A stretch of 41,789 nucleotides of DNA from an uncultured Muribaculaceae bacterium (GCA_910579845.1 CAJTWL010000019.1:1-41789); one strand, 5' to 3'. Shown: positions 14,282 through 22,689, numbered from the stretch's first letter. The notes: generated by a model from the letters alone, not told the origin. Program-made: numbers and translations.

Positions 14282-15598
14282 ATGAGCAGTTTTATAGTAG
14301 AGGGTGGGCACCGTCTTGAGGGTGAGATAAGACCTAAAGGCGCAAAGAATGAAGCATTGGAGGTAATATGTGCCACTTTGCTTACCGCCGAGAAAGTCGT
14401 TATCTCCAATCTGCCTCGAATTTCCGATGTGATGAATCTGATAAATCTTCTTTCGGAGATGGGGGTCAAAGTAAGATACATATCCGATTCTGAATGTGAG
14501 TTTCAGGCAGACAATGTGGATATAGACTATATCCATACCGAAGCATTTAGAAAAAAAGCCGGAAGTCTGCGGGGATCTGTAATGGTGCTTGGTCCTCTGC
14601 TTGCCCGGTTTGGTCAGGCTGTCCTTCCTCAGCCGGGCGGAGACCGTATAGGTCGTCGTCGTCTTGACACTCATTTAATAGGACTTGAGAAACTGGGTGC
14701 TGAATTTGAATTTTGTTCGGAAGAACATATGTTCAGCATCAAGACAGGTAATGACGGTCTGCGCGGAAGTTATATGCTTCTGGATGAAGCCTCCATCACC
14801 GGAACTGCGAATATTATAATGGCGGCAGTATTGGCAAAAGGGGAGACCACTATCTATAATGCGGCCTGTGAACCGTATATTCAGCAACTTTGTCGGATGC
14901 TTGTGCGAATGGGCGCGAAAATTGATGGTATCGGATCAAACTTATTGAAAATAAATGGCGTTGAAATATTGAAAGGTACCGTTCATCATTTGCTTCCCGA
15001 TATGATTGAGGTTGGAAGTTTCATCGGAATGGCGGCAATGACCGGTTCCAATCTATTGTTAAAAGATGTAGGTGTGAATGAGTTGGGGATGATGCCTGCG
15101 GCTTTTGAACGTATTGGAATACATCTGGAGATAGAGAAAGATGATATAAGAATAAATCAGAAAGAGATTTACTCCATCGCCAATTTTATTGACGGATCCA
15201 CGATGACAATTGCCGATGCGCCATGGCCGGGTCTTTCGCCTGATCTTCTCAGCATATTTCTTGTAGTGTGCTCACAGGCAAATGGAAGTGTCCTGATTCA
15301 CCAGAAAATGTTCGAGAGCCGACTCTTTTTTGTAGATAAGCTGCTTGATATGGGAGCCCGCATAATATTGTGTGATCCGCACCGGGCGGTAGTGATTGGT
15401 TCCGGCAGATTCAACAGTCTGCGTGCCACTGAGATGGCATCTCCTGATATCCGCGCAGGTATTGCAATGCTTATTGCGGCCATGGGAGCCAAAGGAACGA
15501 GTAAGATACAGAATATCGGTCAGATAGATCGTGGATATGAGAACATTGATTTGCGTCTTAATAAATTAGGAGCAAAAATCATAAGAATAGATGATTAA
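14282..15598 (+). CDS. murA: UDP-N-acetylglucosamine 1-carboxyvinyltransferase, Asp-type active site
   Basis: First committed step of peptidoglycan synthesis: transfers enolpyruvyl from PEP to UDP-GlcNAc in the cytoplasm. 438 residues. It starts FIVEGGHRLEGEIRPKGAKN, with the catalytic KN pair near residue 22. The loop that normally carries the fosfomycin-reactive Cys reads LPQPGGDRIGRRRLDTH, so position 121 is Asp (codon GAC at 14642-14644). Asp at this site is known from naturally fosfomycin-insensitive MurA enzymes. It is the second gene of the DUF4290-murA-rimM operon, and its last 8 bases overlap rimM. Confidence 0.96.
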   Translation: MSSFIVEGGHRLEGEIRPKGAKNEALEVICATLLTAEKVVISNLPRISDVMNLINLLSEMGVKVRYISDSECEFQADNVDIDYIHTEAFRKKAGSLRGSVMVLGPLLARFGQAVLPQPGGDRIGRRRLDTHLIGLEKLGAEFEFCSEEHMFSIKTGNDGLRGSYMLLDEASITGTANIIMAAVLAKGETTIYNAACEPYIQQLCRMLVRMGAKIDGIGSNLLKINGVEILKGTVHHLLPDMIEVGSFIGMAAMTGSNLLLKDVGVNELGMMPAAFERIGIHLEIEKDDIRINQKEIYSIANFIDGSTMTIADAPWPGLSPDLLSIFLVVCSQANGSVLIHQKMFESRLFFVDKLLDMGARIILCDPHRAVVIGSGRFNSLRATEMASPDIRAGIAMLIAAMGAKGTSKIQNIGQIDRGYENIDLRLNKLGAKIIRIDD

Positions 15599-16133
15599 AA
15601 AAGAGAGTCTTAGTGAGATAGGCAGATTCCAGAAAACACATGCATTGCGTGGAGAGTTGAATGCCATTCTCAAAATTGACGAGTCATATGTAGCTGACGG
15701 CAATCCGCTCATCGTTGAGATGGATGGTATTCCGGTACCGTTTTATGCAGAATCAGTGCGTCCCAAAGGAGCCACAAGTTGCCTGATCAAACTCAAAGGT
15801 GTTGATAACATCGAGGAGGCATCAGAGATGGTAAATAAAGAGATTTATGCTATGAGAGACGATCTTGCCGGCTACATGGATGATGATATGATGTTGCAGC
15901 AGGATCTTATCGGATACGAGGTGTTGGATGAGAAGTATGGTCCTATAGGCAAGCTTGAGCACATCGAGGATTCAACACAGAATGAGTTGATGGTTATACG
16001 CACTTTGTCGGGTGAAGAACTTTATATTCCGCTTGTGGCTGATTTTATTATCGGCATTGATGAAGAGAAGAGAATAATACAGACTTCTATCCCAAAAGAT
16101 TTGTTGGAATTGAATTCACAGGGCTTGGATTGA
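15591..16133 (+). CDS. rimM: Ribosome maturation factor RimM
   Basis: Assists assembly of the 30S head by binding S19 and acting during 16S rRNA maturation. 180 residues. The N-terminal RimM beta-barrel begins IGRFQKTHALRGELNA; the C-terminal PRC-barrel is in QDLIGYEVLDEKYGPIGKLE and ELMVIRTLSGEELYIPLVAD. It overlaps murA by 8 bases, which implies translational coupling. Placement after murA is the usual Bacteroidales order. Confidence 0.95.
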   Translation: MIKKESLSEIGRFQKTHALRGELNAILKIDESYVADGNPLIVEMDGIPVPFYAESVRPKGATSCLIKLKGVDNIEEASEMVNKEIYAMRDDLAGYMDDDMMLQQDLIGYEVLDEKYGPIGKLEHIEDSTQNELMVIRTLSGEELYIPLVADFIIGIDEEKRIIQTSIPKDLLELNSQGLD

Positions 16134-16173
16134 TATGTTGAAAGTAGAAACAGGTTTTTAAATTAGAGATACA

Positions 16174-16494
16174 ATGGATGATCTGATGAAATATGATGAG
16201 GATGATGCGGTGAAATTCATACGTGCCTATATTCCGGATAATATAAGTGAGAAATATGACGATGACGAGATCCTTTTTGTAATTGATATAATATGGGACT
16301 GGTATGAGAAAAACGGATACCTTGACATTTCCGCCGAAGTTACGGATGAAGAGGAGGCTGATATCCCCCTATTGGTCGCGTATGTACAAAAAGAGATTGG
16401 AAAAGATAAAGAGATTATGATGGATCCGGATGATGTGGATCTTATTGTAAAAGGGGAATTGAAATATGAAGAGTCTATTGAAGATGTATTTTAA
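16174..16494 (+). CDS. Acidic conserved hypothetical protein
   Basis: 106 residues, strongly acidic (many Asp and Glu, for example KYDEDDAVKFIRAYIP and DEEEADIPLLVAYVQKEIG), probably soluble and helical, without signal peptide or membrane segment. I recognise it only as the kind of small acidic protein found in Bacteroidales; no function assigned. It follows rimM by 40 bases and its end overlaps the next gene by 29 bases, so it belongs to the same transcript. Confidence 0.82.
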   Translation: MDDLMKYDEDDAVKFIRAYIPDNISEKYDDDEILFVIDIIWDWYEKNGYLDISAEVTDEEEADIPLLVAYVQKEIGKDKEIMMDPDDVDLIVKGELKYEESIEDVF

Positions 16495-17125
16495 GAGAAT
16501 AATTGTATCACTGCTTTTTCTGTCATCTTTAGGTGTATATGCACAGAATAATTCTGACAGGAATGAGACTCTTGATGATCTGTCATTTACAGAGATGTTG
16601 AATTCCGTGCAGCTTGACAATAAGAGTGCGGATCTTATACGTAGGTTTCAGGAGAAAGAGGGGCGTACCCGACTGCATAATCGCGAGTATAACTCCAAGA
16701 ATCTGTCAATGGTTGAAACATATAGAAACAAAGAGGTGCTGGTTGTTACCATTGCTGCGTCAAAGCTTTTTGCTCCGAATGATACGGTGCTCAGCAATGA
16801 AGCCGCATCAATGCTTGCTCCACTGAAACGTTATCTTAAGGAGCCTGATATGTATAGGGTGCTTCTGGTCATGCATACGGACAATACCGGATCGGATAAA
16901 TATAGAGAACACTTGACTGAAATAAGGTCGGCCGCCCTGTTCGATTGGTTTGTCAAGGAGGGATGCGACACTCGCTATCTTTTCTCCTATGCATACGGAG
17001 ACGAGATGCCGTTGGTGGAGAATAACACCATGAACAACAGATCAAAGAACCGTCGTCTTGAAGTATACCTTGTTCCAGGCAAAAAGATGCTTGAGCAAGC
17101 AAAGAAGGGGAGGATAGTGTTTTGA
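16466..17125 (+). CDS. OmpA-domain envelope protein
   Basis: 219 residues. Signal peptide at the N-terminus (RIIVSLLFLSSLGVYAQ, cleavage after Ala near residue 26). The C-terminal OmpA/MotB peptidoglycan-binding domain covers about 95-205, with MHTDNTGSDKYREHLTEIRS, YAYGDEMPLVENNTMNNRS and KNRRLEVYLVP, matching the consensus including the NRR residues. No beta-barrel precedes it, so it is a periplasmic peptidoglycan-binding protein, not a porin. The start at 16466 is preceded by AAAAGGGGAA, a rare SD-like site here; an in-frame ATG at 16484 is an alternative. Confidence 0.88.
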   Translation: MKSLLKMYFKRIIVSLLFLSSLGVYAQNNSDRNETLDDLSFTEMLNSVQLDNKSADLIRRFQEKEGRTRLHNREYNSKNLSMVETYRNKEVLVVTIAASKLFAPNDTVLSNEAASMLAPLKRYLKEPDMYRVLLVMHTDNTGSDKYREHLTEIRSAALFDWFVKEGCDTRYLFSYAYGDEMPLVENNTMNNRSKNRRLEVYLVPGKKMLEQAKKGRIVF

Positions 17126-17147
17126 TGAGCTGTCTTCTTTAATTATG

Positions 17148-17186
17148 AAAAGGCTCCATTCCGGCAATTCGGGAATGGAGCCTTTG
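17148..17186. terminator. Bidirectional terminator between convergent genes
   Basis: AAAGGCTCCATTCC (17149-17162) pairs perfectly with GGAATGGAGCCTTT (17172-17185) around a 9-base loop. It lies between the plus-strand OmpA-domain gene and the minus-strand ddh gene, so it should serve both. Confidence 0.9.
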
Positions 17187-17204
17187 GTATCAGACAGTAT
17201 TGCT

Positions 17205-18092
17205 TTATACAAGTTTTATCCATTTGTCACGGTCTCCCGGAAGGAGATCTATAACCGGGATTTCGATCATTGTGTAGCATCCAGGATTAAGACGGAATGT
17301 CGCGCGGGCACAGGCGACAAGAATCTGCGCTGTAAGTGCGGGATTATTGATTGCCATGTCAAATTCGAATCTCTGACTGTGTGTTGTCCCTGAGACTCCT
17401 TTGCGAACCATGTTCACTCCGTGTCCCATATCTTTCAGGGCATCTATGCTTTCTACAGCCATTACATGTGTCTCATCCGATGCGAAATATGGATCCTCTT
17501 TAACAGCCTTTGACACCTGTTCAAGAGTATAACCCGGCATAAGCTCAACATATACCATACGGCGATGGATGCCTGTCCCAAGCGGTATGGTCATTGAAAG
17601 AGCATCTTTTACGCCCTCTTTTGATTTTACAGCGACAGTATGTCCCATGCTCATGCCCGGACCGAAATTTGTATATGTTATACCTTTAGGAGCGATTGCT
17701 TCCATAAGAGCGCGTACAACAGAGTCGCTCCCCGGATCCCAGCCTGCCGACAATACGCTGACAGCATTCCCAGCTTTTGCCGCAACGTCAAGACGTTTGC
17801 GCAATTCCGGAATCTTTGTGTGGATATCAAATGAATCCACTGTATTGATTCCCTTTGCAAGAATTTCTATTGCATGCTGCTCGACACTACGGGTGGGAGT
17901 GGCAAGTATGGCTACATCCACTTTGTCAAGTTCATCGATAGAGCCAACGACAGGTATTCCGGCGGGAATGTCACCGCGGTCAGCAGGGTTTCTACGGATA
18001 ATTCCTGCTATTTCAAAGTCTTCCGATGCCATTATTGCATCCAGGGTAAAACGGCCGATGTTACCGTAACCGACGATAGCGATTTTTTTCAT
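17205..18092 (-). CDS. ddh: meso-Diaminopimelate dehydrogenase
   Basis: NADPH enzyme that forms meso-diaminopimelate from tetrahydrodipicolinate in one step, feeding lysine and peptidoglycan synthesis. About 295 residues from the ATG at 18092; the longer frame to 18101 would need a TTG and is not preferred. N-terminal Rossmann fold KIAIVGYGNIGRF. Family blocks: DSFDIHTKIPELR, LSAGWDPGSDSVVRALMEAI, NFGPGMSMGHTVAVKS and IHRRMVYVELMPG. The window also has murA and ddl, so three steps of the wall precursor pathway are visible. It stands alone between two terminators. Confidence 0.95.
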   Translation of the reverse strand: MKKIAIVGYGNIGRFTLDAIMASEDFEIAGIIRRNPADRGDIPAGIPVVGSIDELDKVDVAILATPTRSVEQHAIEILAKGINTVDSFDIHTKIPELRKRLDVAAKAGNAVSVLSAGWDPGSDSVVRALMEAIAPKGITYTNFGPGMSMGHTVAVKSKEGVKDALSMTIPLGTGIHRRMVYVELMPGYTLEQVSKAVKEDPYFASDETHVMAVESIDALKDMGHGVNMVRKGVSGTTHSQRFEFDMAINNPALTAQILVACARATFRLNPGCYTMIEIPVIDLLPGDRDKWIKLV

Positions 18093-18126
18093 AATATTCA
18101 ATAATTTATAAATAAGTGTTCATATT

Positions 18127-18164
18127 AAAACTCCATTCGCTAACTTAATGTTAGGAATGGAGTG
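18127..18164 (-). terminator. Terminator after ettA
   Basis: ACTCCATTC (18130-18138) and CTAAC (18140-18144) pair with GTTAG (18150-18154) and GAATGGAGT (18155-18163) with one bulged base. On the minus strand the stem is followed by TTTTAA. It lies 6 bases past the ettA stop. Confidence 0.82.
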
Positions 18165-18169
18165 TTAGA

Positions 18170-19858
18170 TTATTTTGTGAGCTTGCGGTATCTGATGCGA
18201 TGGGGTGTGTCAATACCGCCGTCGCGTTTCTTTTTGAACTCCTCGTATTCGGAGTAGGAGCCTTCAAAGTATGTGACCTGACTGTCTCCCTCGAAAGCGA
18301 GAATGTGCGTCGCGATACGGTCAAGAAACCAGCGATCGTGACTGACGACTACAGCACAGCCGGCAAAGTTCTCCAGACCCTCCTCAAGAGCCCTCAGCGT
18401 GTTCACATCTATATCATTGGTAGGCTCGTCAAGCAGGAGAACATTACCCTCCTCTTTGAGTGCCATTGCGAGGTGAAGACGGTTACGCTCACCACCTGAA
18501 AGGACACCGATCTTTTTCTCCTGATCGGCACCTGTAAAATTGAATTTGCTTAGATACGCCCTGGCATTCATATCCCTGCCTCCCATCCGGAATGATTCGA
18601 CGCCTTGGGATATTACTTCATATACGCTTTTTTCGGGAGAAAGATCTTTATGGTTCTGGTCGACATATGCTATCTTTACGGTCTCTCCAACTTCAAATTC
18701 TCCATTATCTTGCTTCTCCTGACCCATTATAAGGCGGAATAGGGTTGTTTTACCGGCACCGTTCGGTCCGATAACGCCTACAATTCCGTTTGGCGGAAGC
18801 ATAAAATTCAGGTCAGTGAAAAGAGCTTTGTCATCGTAGGCTTTTGCGAGATGTTTCGCCTCTATTACTTTATTGCCGAGACGTGGACCGTTAGGTATGA
18901 AGATTTCAAGTTTTTCCTCTCTTTCCTTCTGGTCTTCATTCATCAGCCGGTCATAGCTTGACAGGCGGGCCTTACCTTTTGCCTGTCTTGCCTTAGGAGC
19001 CATTCTAACCCATTCAAGCTCTCGTTCCAGAGTCTTGCGACGTTTGCTTGCCTGCTTCTCTTCCTGCGCCATACGCTGGGTTTTCTGGTCGAGCCATGAT
19101 GAATAATTCCCTTTCCATGGAATTCCTTCGCCACGATCAAGTTCGAGGATCCATCCGGCTACATGGTCGAGGAAGTATCGGTCGTGTGTCACGGCGATGA
19201 CGGTGCCCGGATATTGCTGGAGATGTTGCTCAAGCCAGTCTATTGATTCTGCGTCAAGGTGGTTGGTCGGCTCGTCAAGCAAAAGAATATCCGGTTGCTG
19301 AAGTAATAGACGACACAGAGCGACGCGACGCTTTTCCCCGCCGGACAGAACAGCTATCTTCTTGTCATCGGGTGGACATCGGAGTGCGTCCATTGCACGT
19401 TCGAGCTTGTTGTCGATGTTCCATGCATCTGTTGCGTCCAGCTTATCCTGTATCTCGGCCTGGCGGGCAATCAGCTTGTCCATGGCATCCTGATCTTCCA
19501 GCACTGCAGGATCTGCGAATGCATTGTTCACCTCATCGTATTCTTTCAGAAGATCCATGATCGGCTGTACGCCTTCCTGTACAACCTCTTTCACTGTTTT
19601 CTCGGGGTCAAGTTTCGGCTCCTGTTCAAGATAGCCGACACTGTAGCCGGGTGAGAATACGACATTGCCTTGATAGCTTTTGTCAAGTCCGGCAATTATT
19701 TTAAGAAGTGTGGATTTACCGGAGCCATTCAATCCTATGATGCCTATCTTGGCGCCATAGAAGAATGAAAGGTAAATGTTCTTTAATATCTGTCTCTGTG
19801 GAGGGATTGTTTTGCTCACTCCAACCATTGAGAATATTATTTTCTTGTCATCTGCCAT
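18170..19858 (-). CDS. ettA: Energy-dependent translational throttle protein EttA (ABC-F ATPase)
   Basis: Soluble ABC-F protein that binds the ribosomal E site and gates translation by the ATP/ADP ratio. 562 residues with two ATPase domains: Walker A GLNGSGKST (42-50) with signature LSGGEKRRVALCRLLL, and a second Walker A GPNGAGKTT with LSGGERNRLHLAMAL. Both Walker B motifs read LLLDEPTN. The arm insert and the interdomain linker (WLDQKTQRMAQEEKQASKRR, RMAPKARQAKGKARLSSYDR) are those of EttA. No membrane segments. It follows def by 9 bases and is probably co-transcribed with it. Confidence 0.95.
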   Translation of the reverse strand: MADDKKIIFSMVGVSKTIPPQRQILKNIYLSFFYGAKIGIIGLNGSGKSTLLKIIAGLDKSYQGNVVFSPGYSVGYLEQEPKLDPEKTVKEVVQEGVQPIMDLLKEYDEVNNAFADPAVLEDQDAMDKLIARQAEIQDKLDATDAWNIDNKLERAMDALRCPPDDKKIAVLSGGEKRRVALCRLLLQQPDILLLDEPTNHLDAESIDWLEQHLQQYPGTVIAVTHDRYFLDHVAGWILELDRGEGIPWKGNYSSWLDQKTQRMAQEEKQASKRRKTLERELEWVRMAPKARQAKGKARLSSYDRLMNEDQKEREEKLEIFIPNGPRLGNKVIEAKHLAKAYDDKALFTDLNFMLPPNGIVGVIGPNGAGKTTLFRLIMGQEKQDNGEFEVGETVKIAYVDQNHKDLSPEKSVYEVISQGVESFRMGGRDMNARAYLSKFNFTGADQEKKIGVLSGGERNRLHLAMALKEEGNVLLLDEPTNDIDVNTLRALEEGLENFAGCAVVVSHDRWFLDRIATHILAFEGDSQVTYFEGSYSEYEEFKKKRDGGIDTPHRIRYRKLTK

Positions 19859-19867
19859 GTTTTGTAA

Positions 19868-20425
19868 TTATTTTGCTGTGACAGTTCTGTAATCGCATTT
19901 TACTTTACCCCGGGTAAATGCATTCAGCTTATTACGTATCATCTGTTTTCGGATAAGAGAGATACGGTCAGTGTATACAGTGCCAAGGAGATGGTCGAAC
20001 TCATGCTGGATGATTCTGGCAAGAAATCCTGTGAATTCCTGTTCGTGTTCTACAAAATCCTCGTCAAGCCAGTTTAGCCGTACGTGCTCATATCTTTTTA
20101 CAGATTCCGACATTCCTGGAAGCGACAGACAGCCCTCTTCGCGGGAAACGGGATCTTCATCTTCCATTATCTCGAGTTCCGGATTGATAAGACATAATTT
20201 TGAATCCTTGCATTCCGGAAATTTATCTGCCAAAGGTGAGCCATCGATAACAATCAGGGATATAGACTTGCCGATCTGAGGTGCGGCAAGACCGACTCCG
20301 TCTGTAAAATACATTGTTTCCCACATGTCCTTGATAAGTTTCTGCAGACCGGGATAATCCTTGTCAATATCTTCTGTCTCTTCACGGAGCACAGGGTGTC
20401 CGTAAATATATACCGGTAATATCAT
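19868..20425 (-). CDS. def: Peptide deformylase
   Basis: Removes the formyl group from nascent proteins. 185 residues. All three motifs are intact: GVGLAAPQIG (43-52), EGCLSLPG (96-103, metal-binding Cys) and QHEFDH (139-144, two metal-binding His and the catalytic Glu). The -7 box at 20446-20453 gives a short leader of about 15 bases. It forms a two-gene unit with ettA, both acting at the ribosome. Confidence 0.97.
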   Translation of the reverse strand: MILPVYIYGHPVLREETEDIDKDYPGLQKLIKDMWETMYFTDGVGLAAPQIGKSISLIVIDGSPLADKFPECKDSKLCLINPELEIMEDEDPVSREEGCLSLPGMSESVKRYEHVRLNWLDEDFVEHEQEFTGFLARIIQHEFDHLLGTVYTDRISLIRKQMIRNKLNAFTRGKVKCDYRTVTAK

Positions 20426-20445
20426 TGTAGTTATATTTTATAGCA

Positions 20446-20453
20446 CAAAGATA
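20446..20453 (-). promoter_or_regulatory. -7 box for def-ettA
   Basis: TATCTTTG on the minus strand, identical to the glnS box, 21 bases before the def start codon. Confidence 0.5.
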
Positions 20454-20488
20454 GCAAGAATATTTGATGAAACATAATAGCGACTTAA

Positions 20489-20899
20489 TTATCTGCTTTG
20501 CAGGTATTCTGTAAGAATAAGCACGGCGGCCATTTCGTCTGCGCGACCTTTTTCCTGCCGTTGGCTTTTTCTGAAGCCCGCTGCAATCATTTCACGATGT
20601 GCGATTGTGGAGGTGAAACGCTCATCGAATCGCTCGATCCTGATTGCAGGAAGTTCTTTCTTTAAGTTCCGGATAAATGGAGAAATATATTTTTCCGATT
20701 CTGACGGGGAGCCGTCAAGCTGTTTGGGCTGACCGACGATAATTAATTCCACGTCCTCTTTGCCGCAATAATCTTTTATGAACCGCATCAAAAGATGGGT
20801 GGGTGTTGTGGGAAGTCCGTTTGCGCATATCTGCAAAGTGTCTGTCACGGCTATTCCGCAACGTTTACGCCCATAATCTATAGCTAATATTCGAGACAT
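20489..20899 (-). CDS. ruvX: Putative pre-16S rRNA nuclease / Holliday junction resolvase homolog
   Basis: YqgF/RuvX family, RNase H fold, 136 residues. The first acidic residue is in LAIDYGRKRCGIAVTD, the second block is IIVGQPKQLDGSPSE, the third is RIERFDERFTST, and the last acidic cluster is GRADEMAAVLILTEYLQ. In E. coli the family matures the 16S rRNA 5' end; the older resolvase annotation is also in use. Its 5' side carries a solo copy of the element A terminal repeat. The 63-base gap to def contains the def promoter. Confidence 0.93.
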   Translation of the reverse strand: MSRILAIDYGRKRCGIAVTDTLQICANGLPTTPTHLLMRFIKDYCGKEDVELIIVGQPKQLDGSPSESEKYISPFIRNLKKELPAIRIERFDERFTSTIAHREMIAAGFRKSQRQEKGRADEMAAVLILTEYLQSR

Positions 20900-20902
20900 T
20901 TA

Positions 20903-20922
20903 AGAGTGTGTTTGAATTTAAA
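20903..20922. repeat. Solo end-like sequence of element A
   Basis: AGAGTGTGTTTGAATTTAAA differs from the terminal repeat of element A in one base and lacks a partner nearby. It lies 4 bases upstream of the ruvX start codon, so in the ruvX leader. Confidence 0.5.
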
Positions 20923-20943
20923 ACTCAACATACTTAATGAAGA

Positions 20944-20977
20944 AAGAGGGTAGATGTAATGACACACCTACTCTCTT
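20944..20977 (-). terminator. Terminator after the rubrerythrin gene
   Basis: AAGAGGGTAG (20944-20953) pairs with CTACTCTCTT (20968-20977), one mismatch, 14-base loop. A T-rich stretch follows on the minus strand. It ends 23 bases past the stop codon. Confidence 0.65.
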
Positions 20978-20999
20978 ATAAAATTCTGAATAAATACTC

Positions 21000-21551
21000 T
21001 TATTTGCCGAAATAACGGTTGTATAGACCGGCGAAGCCACGACCATGACGTGCCTCGTCTTTTGCCATCTCGTGAACGGTGTCGTGGATAGCGTCAAGGT
21101 TCTGAGCCTTGGCATTCTTTGCGATACGCATTTTATCCTCGTTTGCACCTGCCTCAGCATGCATGCGCTTTTCAAGGTTTGTCTTGGTATCCCAAACCAT
21201 GTCGCCGAGCAGTTCCGCGAATTTGGCTGCGTGCTCTGCCTCTTCCCATGCATAGCGCTTGAAAGCGTCAGCAACTTCAGGATAACCTTCACGGTCAGCC
21301 TGACGAGACATGGCGAGATACATGCCTACCTCAGTGCATTCACCGACAAAGTGATTGTTGAGGTCTTTTATCATTTCGGGGTCACATCCCTTTGCAACAC
21401 CTATTTCGTGTTCTGTTACGAATCTAAGAAGTTCGTCTTTGTCTACAAGTTTGAATTTACTTTGAGGTGCTCCACATTGGGGGCATTTCTCAGGAGCTGT
21501 TTCGCCCTCTGCGATATATCCGCAGATGGTGCATATCCATTCTTTTGCCAT
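21000..21551 (-). CDS. Reverse rubrerythrin (NADH peroxidase type)
   Basis: Non-heme di-iron peroxide reductase of anaerobes. 183 residues. The rubredoxin-like iron centre comes first (Cys7, Cys10, Cys23, Cys26 in WICTICGY and EKCPQCGAP), followed by the ferritin-like di-iron domain (NNHFVGECTEVGMYLAMSRQ, YAWEEAEHAAKFAELLGD, AKDEARHGRGFAGLYNRYFG). This inverted order is that of reverse rubrerythrins, which reduce H2O2 to water. It is monocistronic, with a full promoter and a palindromic site in its leader, so probably induced by oxygen or peroxide (inference). Confidence 0.93.
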   Translation of the reverse strand: MAKEWICTICGYIAEGETAPEKCPQCGAPQSKFKLVDKDELLRFVTEHEIGVAKGCDPEMIKDLNNHFVGECTEVGMYLAMSRQADREGYPEVADAFKRYAWEEAEHAAKFAELLGDMVWDTKTNLEKRMHAEAGANEDKMRIAKNAKAQNLDAIHDTVHEMAKDEARHGRGFAGLYNRYFGK

Positions 21552-21601
21552 AATTTATTGTATATTTGGGTTCTAATTAATAATTTTATTTAGATGTAAT
21601 C

Positions 21602-21620
21602 GGTATGTATTATACATACC
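21602..21620. promoter_or_regulatory. Palindrome in the reverse rubrerythrin leader
   Basis: GGTATGTA-TTA-TACATACC is a perfect 8+8 inverted repeat placed about +13 to +31 from the predicted start at 21633. It could be a repressor operator or a leader hairpin. Confidence 0.5.
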
Positions 21621-21639
21621 TTTATCATTTATTATATAA

Positions 21640-21670
21640 CAAATTTAGCAAAGTTTTTCTTTTCTGCAAA
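21640..21670 (-). promoter_or_regulatory. Promoter of the reverse rubrerythrin gene
   Basis: On the minus strand TTTG (21670-21667), 19 bases, TAAATTTG (21647-21640). Full consensus at the standard spacing; start near 21633, leader about 80 bases. Confidence 0.65.
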
Positions 21671-21699
21671 ATGAAAATTGAAATTTCTAACAATGATAA

Positions 21700-21732
21700 A
21701 GAAGAAAGGCGCATCCAATGTGGACGCGCCTT
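21700..21732 (-). terminator. Terminator after the minus-strand secreted protein gene
   Basis: GGCGC-A-TCCA pairs with TGGA-C-GCGCC around a 3-base loop, flanked by AA and TT. On the minus strand TTTCTTCTTT follows. It starts 22 bases past the stop codon. Confidence 0.85.
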
Positions 21733-21753
21733 GAATACTATCTGAAAATAGAT

Positions 21754-22620
21754 TTATTTCACAACAACTTTGGAAGTTTTGCTGCCCTGACGGCGGATAA
21801 AGATACCATTCTCAGGATTAGCCACCTTTACACCCTGGAGATTGAAATATTCAACAGGAGCGTTCTCGTCGGATGCAATCTCATCTACAGCTGCAGAACC
21901 GTTTGTGTAAACCTTGATGTCATCAAGAAACCAGCGTGCAGTCTTTTTATCTGCGACAGCACCGTAGTCGGGGAACTGGTTGTCAGAGTTCCTAAAAGTG
22001 ATCTTTGTGTTTTTATCAAGTTTGACACCGGTCAGATCAATATCCTCCTCGAACCATTTGTAATCAGCTCCGTCTTCTATATTCTTTGAGAATGAGTAGA
22101 CTTTTTTATCATTACCGTTCTCGACAATAACTACAGCTTCTGTTTTATCATATACTTTTGATCCGTTAGCCATTGGAGTCCATTTGAAGCTGATGTGGGC
22201 ATTCTGTATACCGTCTCCGGCTTTTTCCATTGCCGGCAATTCAATACCGCCACAGAATGTGGTGATGGAGATTTTGAGATAATTCTTACCGACACCATTA
22301 ACAGTTGTCGGAGCTACTTTTTTACTGTTGCCGACTTCATTCTTTGCATATGTAGAGCCAAGGAGTTTGTATCCTTTGTTTTCCATGAGGTCAACTGTTT
22401 TTCCTCCACCAGGGAAAATCCCTGTTCCCATTTGTGGATTATATGCACTTGAAAATACGTTCTGACCAACGTTGTCGTCAATCGATTGACCATCAGCATT
22501 TTTGTAAGAGCTCGTGGCTGGCTCCAGCCATTCGAAATCATCAGAGAAGATTACTGTTTCTTCAGCGAAAGCTGACATTGAGAATGCCAAAGCGGCACAG
22601 GAAAGTAAAAATTTTTTCAT
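21754..22620 (-). CDS. Secreted protein with C-terminal NLQGVKV module, paralog 1
   Basis: 288 residues. Signal peptide MKKFLLSCAALAFSMSAFA with cleavage before EETVIF. The body is beta-rich and polar with few Cys, containing YLKISITTFCGGIELP, HISFKWTPMANGSKVYDKTE and WFLDDIKVYTNGSAAVDEI. The C-terminus (YFNLQGVKVANPENGIFIRR, then a Lys/Val tail ending KVVVK) resembles the short terminal module seen on many secreted Bacteroidales proteins and may serve sorting or anchoring. Function unknown. It is divergent from, and clearly paralogous to, the next gene, with the same domain order. Confidence 0.85.
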   Translation of the reverse strand: MKKFLLSCAALAFSMSAFAEETVIFSDDFEWLEPATSSYKNADGQSIDDNVGQNVFSSAYNPQMGTGIFPGGGKTVDLMENKGYKLLGSTYAKNEVGNSKKVAPTTVNGVGKNYLKISITTFCGGIELPAMEKAGDGIQNAHISFKWTPMANGSKVYDKTEAVVIVENGNDKKVYSFSKNIEDGADYKWFEEDIDLTGVKLDKNTKITFRNSDNQFPDYGAVADKKTARWFLDDIKVYTNGSAAVDEIASDENAPVEYFNLQGVKVANPENGIFIRRQGSKTSKVVVK

Positions 22621-22663
22621 GTTTGAAATTTTAAGTTAATTGAAAAATAATTAATTATTGCAT

Positions 22664-22682
22664 TAGAATAATAAATATTCTA
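22664..22682 (-). promoter_or_regulatory. 5'-end hairpin of the paralog 1 mRNA
   Basis: TAGAATA-TTTAT-TATTCTA on the minus strand, 7 perfect pairs. The predicted transcription start is at about 22683, so the stem begins at the first transcribed bases. Confidence 0.5.
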
Positions 22683-22689
22683 TACGATG

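Noticed and set aside
18092..18101. Nine-base upstream extension of ddh
   Set aside because: It would need a TTG start; the ATG at 18092 gives MKKIAIVGYGNIG, which fits the Rossmann-fold start.
20489..20899. CRISPR or integrase-type nuclease
   Set aside because: The RNase H-like motifs match YqgF/RuvX and no CRISPR repeats or integrase residues are present in the window.
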